Assembly (NCBI GenBank): GCA_039519185.1
Contig: CM076849.1
Location: 34,839,109 to 34,903,108, forward strand
Reading direction: 5' to 3'
Length of the DNA stretch: 64,000 bases
Source: Astragalus membranaceus
Lineage: Eukaryota; Streptophyta; Magnoliopsida; Fabales; Fabaceae
Within the stretch, counting starts at the first letter, position 1. The number at the start of each line of letters is the position of its first letter. The position numbers and the translations under genes are program-made. Below the pieces are notes generated by a model. It did not search any database. It saw only the letters and a list, made by a program, of their open reading frames with translations, and was not told where the DNA came from. Shown here piece by piece: positions 54,418 to 64,000 of the stretch.

Positions 54418-57400
54418 ATGGCTCTTCCTGGTTCCCTGCATCTGTCCCATGGATTGGGACTTTGCAGGAACCTGAGCTGTAATAACTATCAGGTACTAGA
54501 ATTCTCTTTAGTTTTGTGTTCTTTGTACAAGGATCACTATTGCCTCTTTCTTACTTTTATACCACTTTATGGTTTACAGAGAAAAACAGGAAGATGCAAG
54601 TTAAATTTATTGAATGCAGGTCCTTCATATCCACTTTCGGTATGTTCTTAAAATATTGGGATATAGACTTGTAGCTTACTGTTAATTTAATGTGTAATTG
54701 GTGTGCCAAATTGTAGCTTTGTTGTGAAACTTTAGCTTGACATGCAACTACGCCCATTTTCTTTGGATTACAGACTTCTTGGTACTGTTTAATTTTGATT
54801 CTATACAACTTTTTGTCTTGTGTCGTTTGCTTGTCTTGGGAAATCTTTACCTATGTGATTGTTTTTTGTGTAGCATAAAATTTGATACTGTATTTTTTTT
54901 CTTTCTGCTTTGATAAATGCCTCATCCAGCATTCTTCCAGTTTCTGTAATGTTATGAAATAGTATTAATGTGCTCCTTATGTTCCTGGAACAATGACATT
55001 TGAATGTTTATAATTTACATGATATTAACGATTAATGACAAGATGAAAAAGTAATGCCCTTTCAAGATTAAAGAAATGGCCTGATTATTTTCTTTTCACA
55101 AGAAAGCTATGATACACGGATACCTCAGTTTTGTTGTCGTATCCGTATCCGATATGTATCGTATCCGATACTTCCCCAATACGTCATGAGTATATATCAG
55201 ATTAGTATTAAAATATTTTTCTTACTTTTTTAAAAAACAAAAGTCCCTATACGTTGAAAGAACACCTTCAGTACACCTTACAAGTCCAAGAACAAAGGTA
55301 ACTCAAGTCATATAAATTCAAGAGAGAAAACAATTATCCCCAATATTTGTTTTACAAGTGCAACTCGCTAGTTTCTATGTGCCTATCTGTTTTATTGTAC
55401 TAACCTATGTTTCTTTGGGGCTGTGTGTATGTATTTTCTATTATTTTGTGAATATTTTGTTTTTTCATAAACGAATCTTAGACGTATCGTATCCTATATT
55501 TTTCAAGGAAGTTTGTATTGTCGTATCTGATTCGTATCGTATCCAATACACATATCATATCTGTGCATCATAGCTAGAAAGTAATTGTGGTATAATCTTC
55601 CATCGCAGTTCATTAAACAGGACTACAAGGGCTTTCGACACCTCCGTCATTTAAACAAGTCAACACATACATTGTCTTGCAATTCCCGCTCTTTTAAATG
55701 TCATTGTTTTTTAGTGCCATGCCAACCAAGTGAGCTTCCTGCCTTTAAGGTGGCTACTACACTGCTGGCAAGGTGAATTTTGTGATTTTGCAGCTAGCAA
55801 GCGTACAAATTTAAGTGTTCGAGTTTTTTACTGGTATAAACTAACATATTTTTCTGCAGGTGTTGTAATGTGTTACAAAATAGGCCAATCATTGTAAAGT
55901 TGATTCCTGCTGTTGGCATTATCATTTTTGCAGTATGGGGTGTTGGTCCTTTAATGTTTCAGACAAGAAAACTGTTTTTCCAGGTTACTTGGCAGTTATT
56001 CTGTTTTCATATTTATACTGACCGATTCAATGTTTTTGCCACGTAAGTCTAACAGTATAAACTGTATTATGCAGAGGAGTGATAATAGTTGGAAAAAAAG
56101 TACCACTCATCACATACTAACTTCATACCTCCGGCCGTTACTGTTATGGACTGGAGCCATACTTATTTGCAGGTTTCACTGTTATGAAATAATAATGATG
56201 AATGTATTATATCTTTCCTTGTTGAACCTGTCCTCCACATACTAAATTTTGAGCTGATTGCAGAGCATTCGAACCAGTAATTCTACCAACAGAAACTGGC
56301 CAGGTTATTAAGGAGCGCCTTTTGAACTTTGTAAGATCATTGTCGACTGTAGTGGCCTTTGCCTATTGTTTATCAAGGTGTGCTTATTTCCTTATTCATA
56401 AAAGCTTTTGAAATTAATGAATGATTTGGTCACTTAATGATGCTCCTAGTTACTTAAAGCTATTTGGGCCTTTCTTCCCCTTTTATGAGAATTATTGAGA
56501 AGACTTATCTGATTTTTTATCATCTTGACAAATTATAACACCTTGCATATTTATTGTCTAACTGCTGTTTTTTTTCTCTATTCATATTGGACAATTCAAC
56601 TGTATATTTTTCAACTTGACTACTACTCTGAGATCGTTGATTCCAATATGCAATGCTTATTAAGTTTTCCTTTTATAAACTAATTGTGCATTACTCTTAT
56701 GCAGTGTGATTCAACAAGCACAAAAATTTGTAGCCGAGAATGCTGATACAAGTGAGACGAGAAATGTTAGTATATATTCTCTATGTAAAGCCAACCGGCA
56801 TTATAGTCTAGTATGAATATGATGTTTAAACTTGATAAGTATATTATCATTTCCATTCTCGGTGACTCTCATAAATATAACTGCTCGTGTGAGTCCACTG
56901 AACCGTGTTTTTTCAATCAATTAGCTGGTAAAATAGTTAGGCCATATAGCTACCCATCTATATAATAGTGACTGGTGAGTATTCGTTACCCATCTATTTA
57001 ATAGCGACTGGTGAGTATTTGTTTCGGTTTTTAGATTGGCCTTCCCCTTTTCAATTTGTATTATACACATAATGACTATGAATATTTCACTAGATTAATT
57101 TTAATTTAGGTTGAACTGGAAGCACTCGAATATAATACATGGAAGCATATATTTTCTAGGTTTTTAGGAGCTAAAAGATTTCATTATGCCTTTCTATATG
57201 TTATTTTCTGAAGACTAATAGCTTGGCATGGCTACTACTATGTCTTGAAGATAGTAATTGTAAAAACCTTGATTTCAGTGAATTGTTTGGTTACTAATTG
57301 TGATTCAATTTCAAACGGATAATGAATTATCTATTTTTTTTTCCAGATGGGATTCCAATTTGCAGGCAAAGCTGTTTATTCTGCAGTATGGATTGCTGCG

Positions 57401-59236
57401 TTTTCATTGTTTATGGAATTGCTGGGCTTCTCTACACAGAAATGGGTTACTGCAGGAGGTCTTGGGACAGTTTTGTTGACTCTTGCTGGTCGTGAGGTTT
57501 GGGATTTATTGTTGCTTATAATCGTCCGAATTCCCTTAAATTTAGTGGTAGCTGTGATATTCTGGAGCTTATTATCATTAAATACTATCTGTTCAGATAT
57601 TTACAAACTTCCTTTCAAGCGCGATGATTCATGCCACTCGGCCTTTTGTGGTCAATGAATGGATTCAAACTAAAATTGAAGGATATGAGGTTTCCGGCAC
57701 TGTCGAGGTGTGTTAAATTAAATTGCACCTTTTAATTATTGACTGTTGGAGTTATATATTTAACATGTATCACATTTTATTTATAAAATAATTTAACAGA
57801 AGAAAATTACATAATATTAATAGTGCTTTTTAGATCTCCGAGTTGCGCATATTGATGTTTCCTCCTATGCAGCATGTTGGCTGGTGGTCACCGACAATTA
57901 TTAGAGGCGAAGATCGTGAAGCAGTACACATTCCAAACCACAAATTTACCGTGAATGTTGTGCGGAACCTCACTCAAAAAACACATTGGAGAATCAAAAC
58001 CCACCTAGCCATTAGTCATTTGGATGTAAATAAGATTAATGTAAGAAATAGTTTTGTTGTTTATGTTGAACTTGCTTTTCACCAATATTGAGTGTTTTAT
58101 GATATTTTCTTCATGACAAATGGTTTAATGCTTCTGCAGAACATTGTTGCTGACATGCGGAAAGTATTAGCCAAAAATCCTCAAGTTGAGCAGCAGAGGT
58201 TGCACAGGAGAGTGTTTTTGGACAATATAAACCCTGAAAATCAAGCTCTTATGGTATGTATGAAGTGGTTAGACTATTATTGTATCTTGCAAATCAATGA
58301 TTATGTGCTGATTGACAGGAATCTTAAATCAGATTTACCTATGAAATATAATATTCTTATAATATTCTTTTCCTATGATTTTCACAGATTCTGGTGTCTT
58401 GTTTTGTTAAGACCTCCCATTTTGAAGAATATTTGTGTGTAAAGGTAAGAAGACTTGCTTATTTATATAGAAACTTGTTCTTGCTAGTTGGGTTAACATG
58501 ATCCTCCACATATGATCCTAATTCTGGTCAACAGTTTATATTGCTCAAGGATTAAGCTAATTTTCCATCCATATTCTAAAAACAGGAAATTATACTATTG
58601 GATCTTCTTAGAGTTATCAGCCATCATCGGGCTCGACTTGCAACACCAGTTCGTACCCTGCAAAAAATATACACTGATGCTGACTTGGACAACACACCAT
58701 ATGCAGATTCCACATTTAATGGTGCTGGAACAGTATCTAACCGTCCATTATTAGTGATCGAATCGCCAAACAAGATCAATGCAGATGATAAAACCAAAAC
58801 TCGATCAGCACGTGCAACTGTTGATCAAGATAACAAGACACCTGCACGAACCAAACTCGATACCAAGACAGACGACAAGGTTGTACCAGATACTAAGGTT
58901 AAAGGAAATCAAGACTCTGAGGTGGATACCAAAGTCATTCCATCTAATTCTGATGTAAATGGAAACTCTAAAACTGCTGTGACACCCAAATCTGATCCTG
59001 ACAAAGCCATTGGACTTCCTACAAATATGCCAACAAAACAAGGAGAAAGGAAACCTGCTACATCTAGGCCTGTTCTTGAAGAGAATATAGTACTTGGTGT
59101 TGCATTGGAGGGATCAAAGAGGACACTTCCTATTGATGAAGGGATTGACACTTTAACTACTCAAGAAGCAAAGGAAATGGCTACATGCCAGGGTGGAAAT
59201 GGATCTCCAAAAGCTCCAGATGGGAATGTAAAGTAA
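54418..59236 (+). CDS. MSL2/MSL3-like: Chloroplast MscS-like mechanosensitive channel (MSL2/MSL3 type), 13 coding exons
   Basis: Coding exons: 54418-54492, 54580-54639, 55609-55772, 55860-55983, 56075-56172, 56264-56377, 56705-56765, 57347-57496, 57597-57707, 57873-58040, 58140-58253, 58388-58444, 58586-59236. All introns are GT-AG and phases match, giving about 648 aa, close to the ~670 aa remembered for Arabidopsis MSL2/3. A noncoding exon ends at 53901. The N-terminus MALPGSLHLSHGLGLCRN is the conserved plastid-targeting start of this clade. Hydrophobic segments lie in exons 4-6 and 8. The MscS core reads GFSTQKWVTAGGLGTVLLTL, GTVEHVGWWSPTIIRG and IPNHKFTVNVVRN. The C-terminus is a hydrophilic Lys/Asp/Thr tail ending near VLGVALEGSKRTLPIDE. 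Family role: release of osmotic stress in the plastid inner envelope. It appears intact. Confidence 0.93.
55105..55575. mobile_element. MITE-like element in the second coding intron of the MSL gene
   Basis: AGCTATGATACACGGATAC (55105) is an inverted match to the end at 55575 (...ATATCTGTGCATCATAGCT). Both ends are rich in GTATCGTATCC repeats. AGAA lies outside each end as a possible short target duplication. About 471 bp, no coding capacity. The right end is only ~30 bp from the exon 3 acceptor. Confidence 0.55.
56952..57023. repeat. 36-bp direct repeat in an MSL intron
   Basis: ACCCATCTATATAATAGTGA... (56952) repeats as ACCCATCTATTTAATAGCGA... (56988) with a few changes. Simple tandem duplication in the intron before exon 8. 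Confidence 0.85.
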
Positions 59237-59560
59237 GATTGTAGGCTATCAATGAGTTTAACTTGTTAGTTGTTTGAAGGCTCAGTGTTCAAACTTGCAA
59301 GTACACTTCTGCTGACAATTCGAACCACATTCCCATTCTTGAGAGGCTGTATATATTATCACTTCATGTGTCATACATGATACACCTCTTCTTACAAAGG
59401 TCTTGTAGCTATATTGTCATGTCGTTGCACTACTTTTGCTGTTTCAGCAATGCATAGCAAAGGGAAATTTCTTCAAATGAGTCTATCATTATACTGTAAA
59501 AATGACTAGCTTGGAATTTCTTACTAGAAGTTAATCTATAATGCAGGAATGGGAAAAAAT
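59237..59560 (+). other. MSL 3' UTR and downstream flank
   Basis: AT-rich sequence after the TAA with several possible but unproven poly(A) signals. No other gene is visible before the TCTAATCTAA-type repeats begin near 59555. Confidence 0.5.
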
Positions 59561-61002
59561 CTAATCTAATCTAATACTATATCTAATCTATCTAATACTA
59601 CTATCATTATACCGTAAAAATTGACATTTTTAGACATTTCACTAGCGCGCATGTGTCCATTTTTTGGGCATTTTAGACATTTTGTCACCAAAAGACAAAA
59701 AATATTAACTTTTTATAACTTTTTACTTTTTCTCTTACACACTTTTCCATCATCTCTCTCCTCCCTTTTTTAAAATTTATTTTATTATATTCTCTCTCTC
59801 ATAATATCCCTCTCTCATTTCTTTCTCTTTTTCTTCTTCCATATCTATTTATTCTCATTTACTTCTATTTTATTTCACTTCAAACATATCTATCTAATAC
59901 TAATTTAATATAATCTAATCTCTAATATAAATCTAATACCATAGTATAATCGATTCATATGCTAGCAAAATGTCAAAAATAGTCCACTTATACCGTTGCT
60001 AAGTGTCCAAAATCAATGACAAAAATAGTCCACTTATCTAATATCAAATATCTAATATCTAATCTTTTTTTTGGGTCTAGGGGTCTGACCCCCTTCGGTA
60101 TCCAGGGGAAAGGGGCCCTGAATAATCCGGAGTTCGGCCGGGAGGTAAGTAAATATACAATATCTAATACTAATCTAATATAATCTATCTAATCTATCTA
60201 TCAATACTAATATAATAAAACAATATGCTAGCAAATTGACATTTTTAGACATTTCACTTGCACACCAGATGCCCATTTTTTAGGCATTTTAGACATTGTC
60301 ACTAAAAAACAAAAAACAGCAGTTTTTTGCAGAAAAAACTGACCAAAAAACTGCACAAAAGCTGAGTAAAAAAACTGACAACAGCAGCAAAAAAAAAGCA
60401 ACAAAAGCTGCCCGCTGCTTGGTGCGGCGCGCGCAGTCAGATGTTTTTTGTCAAAAATAAATTATTTTTCTTAATTTATTTTTTGTAAAAAATAAGTAAT
60501 TACATAAAATTAATATTAAATTACGTAGAATTTACTATTTCCTATAATCTACTCAAATTACTAAAACCAATTAATTTAACCACTATCAATTGTCAAAAAA
60601 AGCGACACCGCTAGCAAAAATTTCAAAATTATTTTTTTAAAAAAAATCAATAATTAAATCTCATTTATTTTTTTTTGTGAGCCACACGGAGCGGCAACGA
60701 GAGCGATAACAGGAGCGCCCACGGGAGCAGCAACGAGAGCACCAACAGGGCTGCATATTTTATGTTAAATCTCATTTTCTTTTTTCCTCATTTTTACCAC
60801 ATTATTGATATTATAAGAAGAAAAAGACTTTTTTTTTAAAACTTTTTGCAACAAAACTATTTTAATAAATTTGAAATATCGCCTTTTATCGAGTTTTTCT
60901 TTTTTTTTTATTATATTTTGCAACTTTTGACGTATTTATAATTTCATAGAAAATTATAACAAATACAGTATCACCCGTGCGTATGCACGGGTAAAATACT
61001 AG
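59560..61002 (+). mobile_element. Non-autonomous Helitron-like region with recognisable 3' end
   Basis: The 3' end has ACCCGTGC-GTAT-GCACGGGT (60973-60992), six bases, then CTAG (60999-61002) before a T: the hairpin plus CTRR terminus of Helitrons. The 5' side is uncertain: TCTAATCTA-rich blocks near 59560 and 60160 are each followed by a similar GACATTTTTAGACATTTCAC block, so two related copies may be nested. A GC-rich patch (60063-60150, GGGTCTAGGGGTCTGACCCC) sits inside. No RepHel-like coding sequence. Confidence 0.55.
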
Positions 61003-61088
61003 TAATATAATAAAATATGTCCAGTTCCTCATTTTTTAGGGCACCAAAATATACTTTCTCAACTAGTATATATAGATATAGATATCAA

Positions 61089-61136
<48 letters not shown>

Positions 61137-61273
61137 CTTGAAACTAAGTCAACAAATAGGTGATTAGTTAACACGTGACCTTAATTTCACTTTTAGAATT
61201 CTTTAGTTTTTATATATTATAAATCAAACAATTATTCACATAATTGAAGATTTGAGTGTTATAGCACATCTTA
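61003..61273. repeat. AT-rich spacer with (AT)n microsatellite
   Basis: (AT)n at 61093-61134, otherwise anonymous AT-rich sequence between two Helitron-type termini. Confidence 0.85.
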
Positions 61274-61996
61274 CTAGGGTTAAGCCCGTGCATTGCACGG
61301 GTTTGTTTAAAATGTTTTTTCTTTCTATGTTATTAGAATATTGTTTATTTTAATTATATATTGCTAAAAAATTGTATGTAATTTGCTGAATGTTGTCTAA
61401 TGGTTTGGTAAATTTCAATTTTTTCATTGCATAACATATATTAATCGTGAAATATGTTGTATTTAGTATCCAACATTGTAAGGTGCTATTGAAATTTTAG
61501 TTTAAAAACAGAAAATTTAGTTTTAATATTGATTTAGATTTGAAAGTTGTTTATTAGAATTATTGCATGCAAGTGATATATTATTGTATTGTATGTATGT
61601 GGTATTATTTTGGATTTTGGAATTTTTTTTTTGACCAAATGATTTTGGAATTATTCTATGTATGTGATTTGGGACAAATGCGTCTGTTGGCTTTCTCATG
61701 CTATTTAGTAACGTAAATCAAATAGTTGTATCAATTATAATCATTAAAAATTGTAACCCAACTATATGTTGATAATGCTATCTACGTATGTGATTTGTGA
61801 AGTTACTATACTCGTTGTATTTGATCGAAGCACTCTCTAAATATAGACAAAAAATGTTTTCATTTAGTCTTCAACTTAAGCAAACTATAAACTATTTAGC
61901 CCTAACACATCATACAATTTCACAAAAACTATTAAAAATAAAAATTCATCTAAAGAAGAATATTAAAATTAAACACGATTACTTGATACCTATATA
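61274..61996 (-). mobile_element. Helitron-like element on minus strand, 5' end not found
   Basis: Read on the minus strand, CCCGTGC-AAT-GCACGGG (61301-61285) is followed by CTTAAC and CTAG (61277-61274) before T, a second Helitron-type 3' terminus. The 5' boundary is not identifiable and may lie beyond the CACTA insertion at 61997. The body is AT-rich and non-coding. Confidence 0.45.
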
Positions 61997-62267
61997 CACT
62001 ACAAAAAAATTGCTCATTAGCGAGGGATTTTTCCCTCGCTAAATGCCCCAAATCCGTCGCTAATGCCCATTAGCGAGGGAATCGGTCACTTGCTAAATTG
62101 CTCCTCGCTAATGGGATTAGCGGGGGAAATTTGAATCCCTCGCTAATTAGCGAGGGATTCAAATTCCGTCGCTAAGTCTGAGAGCCACGTGTCCCAATCT
62201 GAATGGCTTGTATTAAGTACTATTTTAATTTTTTTAAATCTGTTTTTTTATATAGTTATTATTATTA

Positions 62268-62340
<73 letters not shown>

Positions 62341-62420
62341 GTGGTGGTGGTGGTGGTGGTGAAGGGTATTAGGGTAGAGAGAGAAGGAGAAGAGTAAGGG
62401 AAAAGAGAGAGAGAGGGAGA

Positions 62421-62495
<75 letters not shown>

Positions 62496-62530
62496 GCTAT
62501 GTGGTGGTGTGGTCGTGGTGGTCGTGGATA
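61997..62530. mobile_element. Truncated CACTA, same family as the 2125 element, inverted
   Basis: Begins CACTACAAAAAAATTGCTC, then dense TTAGCGAGGG / CCCTCGCTAA motifs, a CCACGTGTCCC block, (TTA)n, (GTG)n and (GA)n. This is the order of the 2125-3318 element read from its right end. No matching GTAGTG end follows, so it is truncated, probably near 62530. Confidence 0.75.
62252..62492. repeat. Compound microsatellite (TTA)n-(GTG)n-(GA)n
   Basis: (TTA)n about 62252-62340, (GTG)n about 62341-62361, (GA)n about 62403-62492. Apparent poly-Tyr and poly-Ser/Leu frames here are artefacts. Confidence 0.97.
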
Positions 62531-62867
62531 TCTTGTACTGCAGGTTACTTGTATTGCAGGTGAGGTTTTGATGATGAAAGTGACCGAAGCCAAAGTGACA
62601 AATTATCTAAGTCACAATAACTTATACAAGGCAATCAAAGACTCAAGAATTAAGGGTAGTCTCTAGGGTTTGGGTCATGTCTTAGGATATTTTGTAAGCC
62701 GCTTCCGAAGGTCAGCTCATCTCACAAAAGTCTCATGCCTTTACTCTTTCAAAATGCATGCATGCACACGTAAACATAAAAAGCATTTTTAAGAAATTAA
62801 GAAATCAATTCACTACTTTGAACTAAACATCAAAATCGATTTCCAACTCACAATGAAAGAGAGTAAT
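62531..62867. other. Unassigned AT-rich sequence
   Basis: No open frame or recognised repeat end. It lies between the truncated CACTA and the homology to O's 3' region, and may be a diverged upstream part of the same right-hand retroelement. Confidence 0.4.
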
Positions 62868-64000
62868 CGCTCAAATATAGATAGTTTTTATCTGCCGAGT
62901 TAAATTTAAATTGTAATGTTAGCACTGAGTCTAGCACAGTTCATTTAGACCCCCAGCGGTCCCTCAGAGCCCCAGCGCTCCTTGAGACCTCCATTGGTCC
63001 ATCAACTCAGATCACATGTCGCGTTATCGAGCAACCGACGGATCATCCGACCCCAGGTCCTTCAGACTAACTGTGTCAGCCTAAGACATAGTGGACGTCC
63101 TTCGAGGTGAGCAAATCAGGTCAACGACCTGGTCTTGACCCCCATGGCTGCTCGAAAACGGCCACCCCCAAGCAGACCGTTTTACTAGTACTGTTGCTAG
63201 TTTGTGCTCCATCAGACCATCTTGGTCCATCAAGGCCTAGGCAGCCCCTCAGGCCCCGTCGGTCCTTCAGTTTAACTCCAATCAATGCGCCAAGCATCGA
63301 CTGCGAATTAGACCTTTAGAGCCCCAGTGCTCCTTCAGATCCTCAATGATCCTTCAGGTCCCTAGATCCCCAGCGATCCTTATTTACTTTTGTTCTATGT
63401 AAACCCAGTTTTTCATGAATTTCTCAAAAAAAGTTTTGACAAAATTAGTGTCCTTTTATCTTTATTTCTATTTTACTCGAGAAATTTGGAAGCCCTTCAT
63501 ATTTCCTAGTAAAATATAAATAAAGAAGGGTAGCTGTCATACCCTAATTTTGTCCGATTAATCAAGAAATCCAAAAAAAGTTTTTATTCTCGTTGTGTCA
63601 CGTATCATTTTAAACGCGCGTGTCTTTAGCACTCTCGTGCAACGTTGGCTTTAGCACACAGAGACTGAAATACTCACGCGCACAGCAACAGAGACACAAA
63701 AACTGAGAGAAAATTCACACGAAAATTCAGAGCAAAAATTTAAGGTTTCATACTGAAACCCTAACCGCAAAGCACCAAAAATTTCTGAAACAAAGTGATA
63801 GTAGCAGCAAGCAGTAAGCAACAGGAGTCTATTTCAGAGACTGGAAAAAGGTGGTCTAACCTATTTTTTTTTCCAAAATGTAGTCTTATTTTTGGTTTCC
63901 CTATCATGATTAAGTTGTTTGAAATAGGTTCAGTTTATCTTCTTCTTCTTTTGAAAGGTTAGTATTAGAAATAAAACAGGGTTTTCAGAATCAGTTTCGT
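62868..64000 (+). mobile_element. 3' noncoding region and LTR start of a second O-family element
   Basis: 62868-63534 aligns closely with 43807-44476, including the degenerate CTTCAGACCCCAG-type repeats and a polypurine tract (AAAGAAGGGTAGC). An LTR starting TGTCATACCCTAATTTTGTC begins at 63535 and runs off the edge. Compared with the O LTR it lacks roughly the segment 44590-45080, including the TATA box, so it is probably transcriptionally weak. Confidence 0.85.

Noticed and set aside
57497..57658. Direct read-through of exon 8 into a different C-terminus (VWDLLLLIIV...)
   Set aside because: The splice pair at 57497/57596 gives the conserved MscS continuation IFTNFLSS, so the read-through frame is intron.
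62203..62593. Poly-Tyr and poly-Ser/Leu open frames
   Set aside because: Translations of (TTA)n and (GA)n microsatellites.

Overview
The window is plant nuclear DNA. It holds one intact-looking host gene with 13 coding exons and GT-AG introns (a chloroplast MscS-like mechanosensitive channel, MSL2/MSL3 type, about 54.4-59.2 kb). Nearly everything else is transposable-element sequence. The dominant elements are Tat-lineage Ty3/gypsy LTR retrotransposons of the Ogre type: an extra ORF before gag, a short intron between protease and reverse transcriptase, a G-patch after the protease, and two RNase H domains. Ogre-like elements are especially abundant in legumes, so a legume is my best guess; this is inference.

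Layout. An old, degenerate element 'O' runs from the left edge to 47271. Its gag-protease part is at 1-2124, its RT/RNase H part at 3319-4896, its integrase at 41790-42969, and its 3' LTR at 44477-47271. A 1194-bp CACTA transposon (2125-3318, target duplication GAT) sits in O's RT. A younger Ogre-type element 'Y' inserted near O's RNase H/integrase boundary (target duplication AAGAG). Afterwards a ~17-kb segment (part of the CACTA, O's RT fragment, Y's LTR, and Y's interior as far as its 3' noncoding part) was tandemly copied: unit 1 at 2297-19128, unit 2 at 19129-36242, unit 3 at 36243-41784. Unit 3 has collapsed to a solo LTR that still carries the right-hand AAGAG.

47.3-53.5 kb is a second nest. 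A short Mutator-like MITE (9-bp target duplication) was split by a 420-bp solo-LTR-like insertion (CAATT) and by a 5.2-kb Pack-CACTA (AAG). The Pack-CACTA carries exon-intron fragments of three unrelated host genes: a long-chain acyl-CoA synthetase, a BAG6-like co-chaperone and TRAPPC8. The nest ends about 0.4 kb upstream of the MSL 5' exon. Downstream of MSL are Helitron termini, a truncated CACTA, microsatellites and the 3' end of a second O-family element running off the right edge.

The most novel signal is in the retrotransposon RNA. Y and O carry several stem-loop modules (tandem in the LTR, in the leader before ORF1, and paired after integrase) whose stems differ in sequence but stay complementary. 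I judged this covariation by eye. It suggests structured RNAs maintained by selection, perhaps for packaging, dimerisation, translation or export.

No retrotransposon copy here is intact. Unit 1 has a gag nonsense codon, a lost aRNase H catalytic Asp and a 292-bp deletion at the RNase H/integrase boundary. Unit 2 has a nonsense codon in the G-patch and a 4-bp deletion in the integrase tail.
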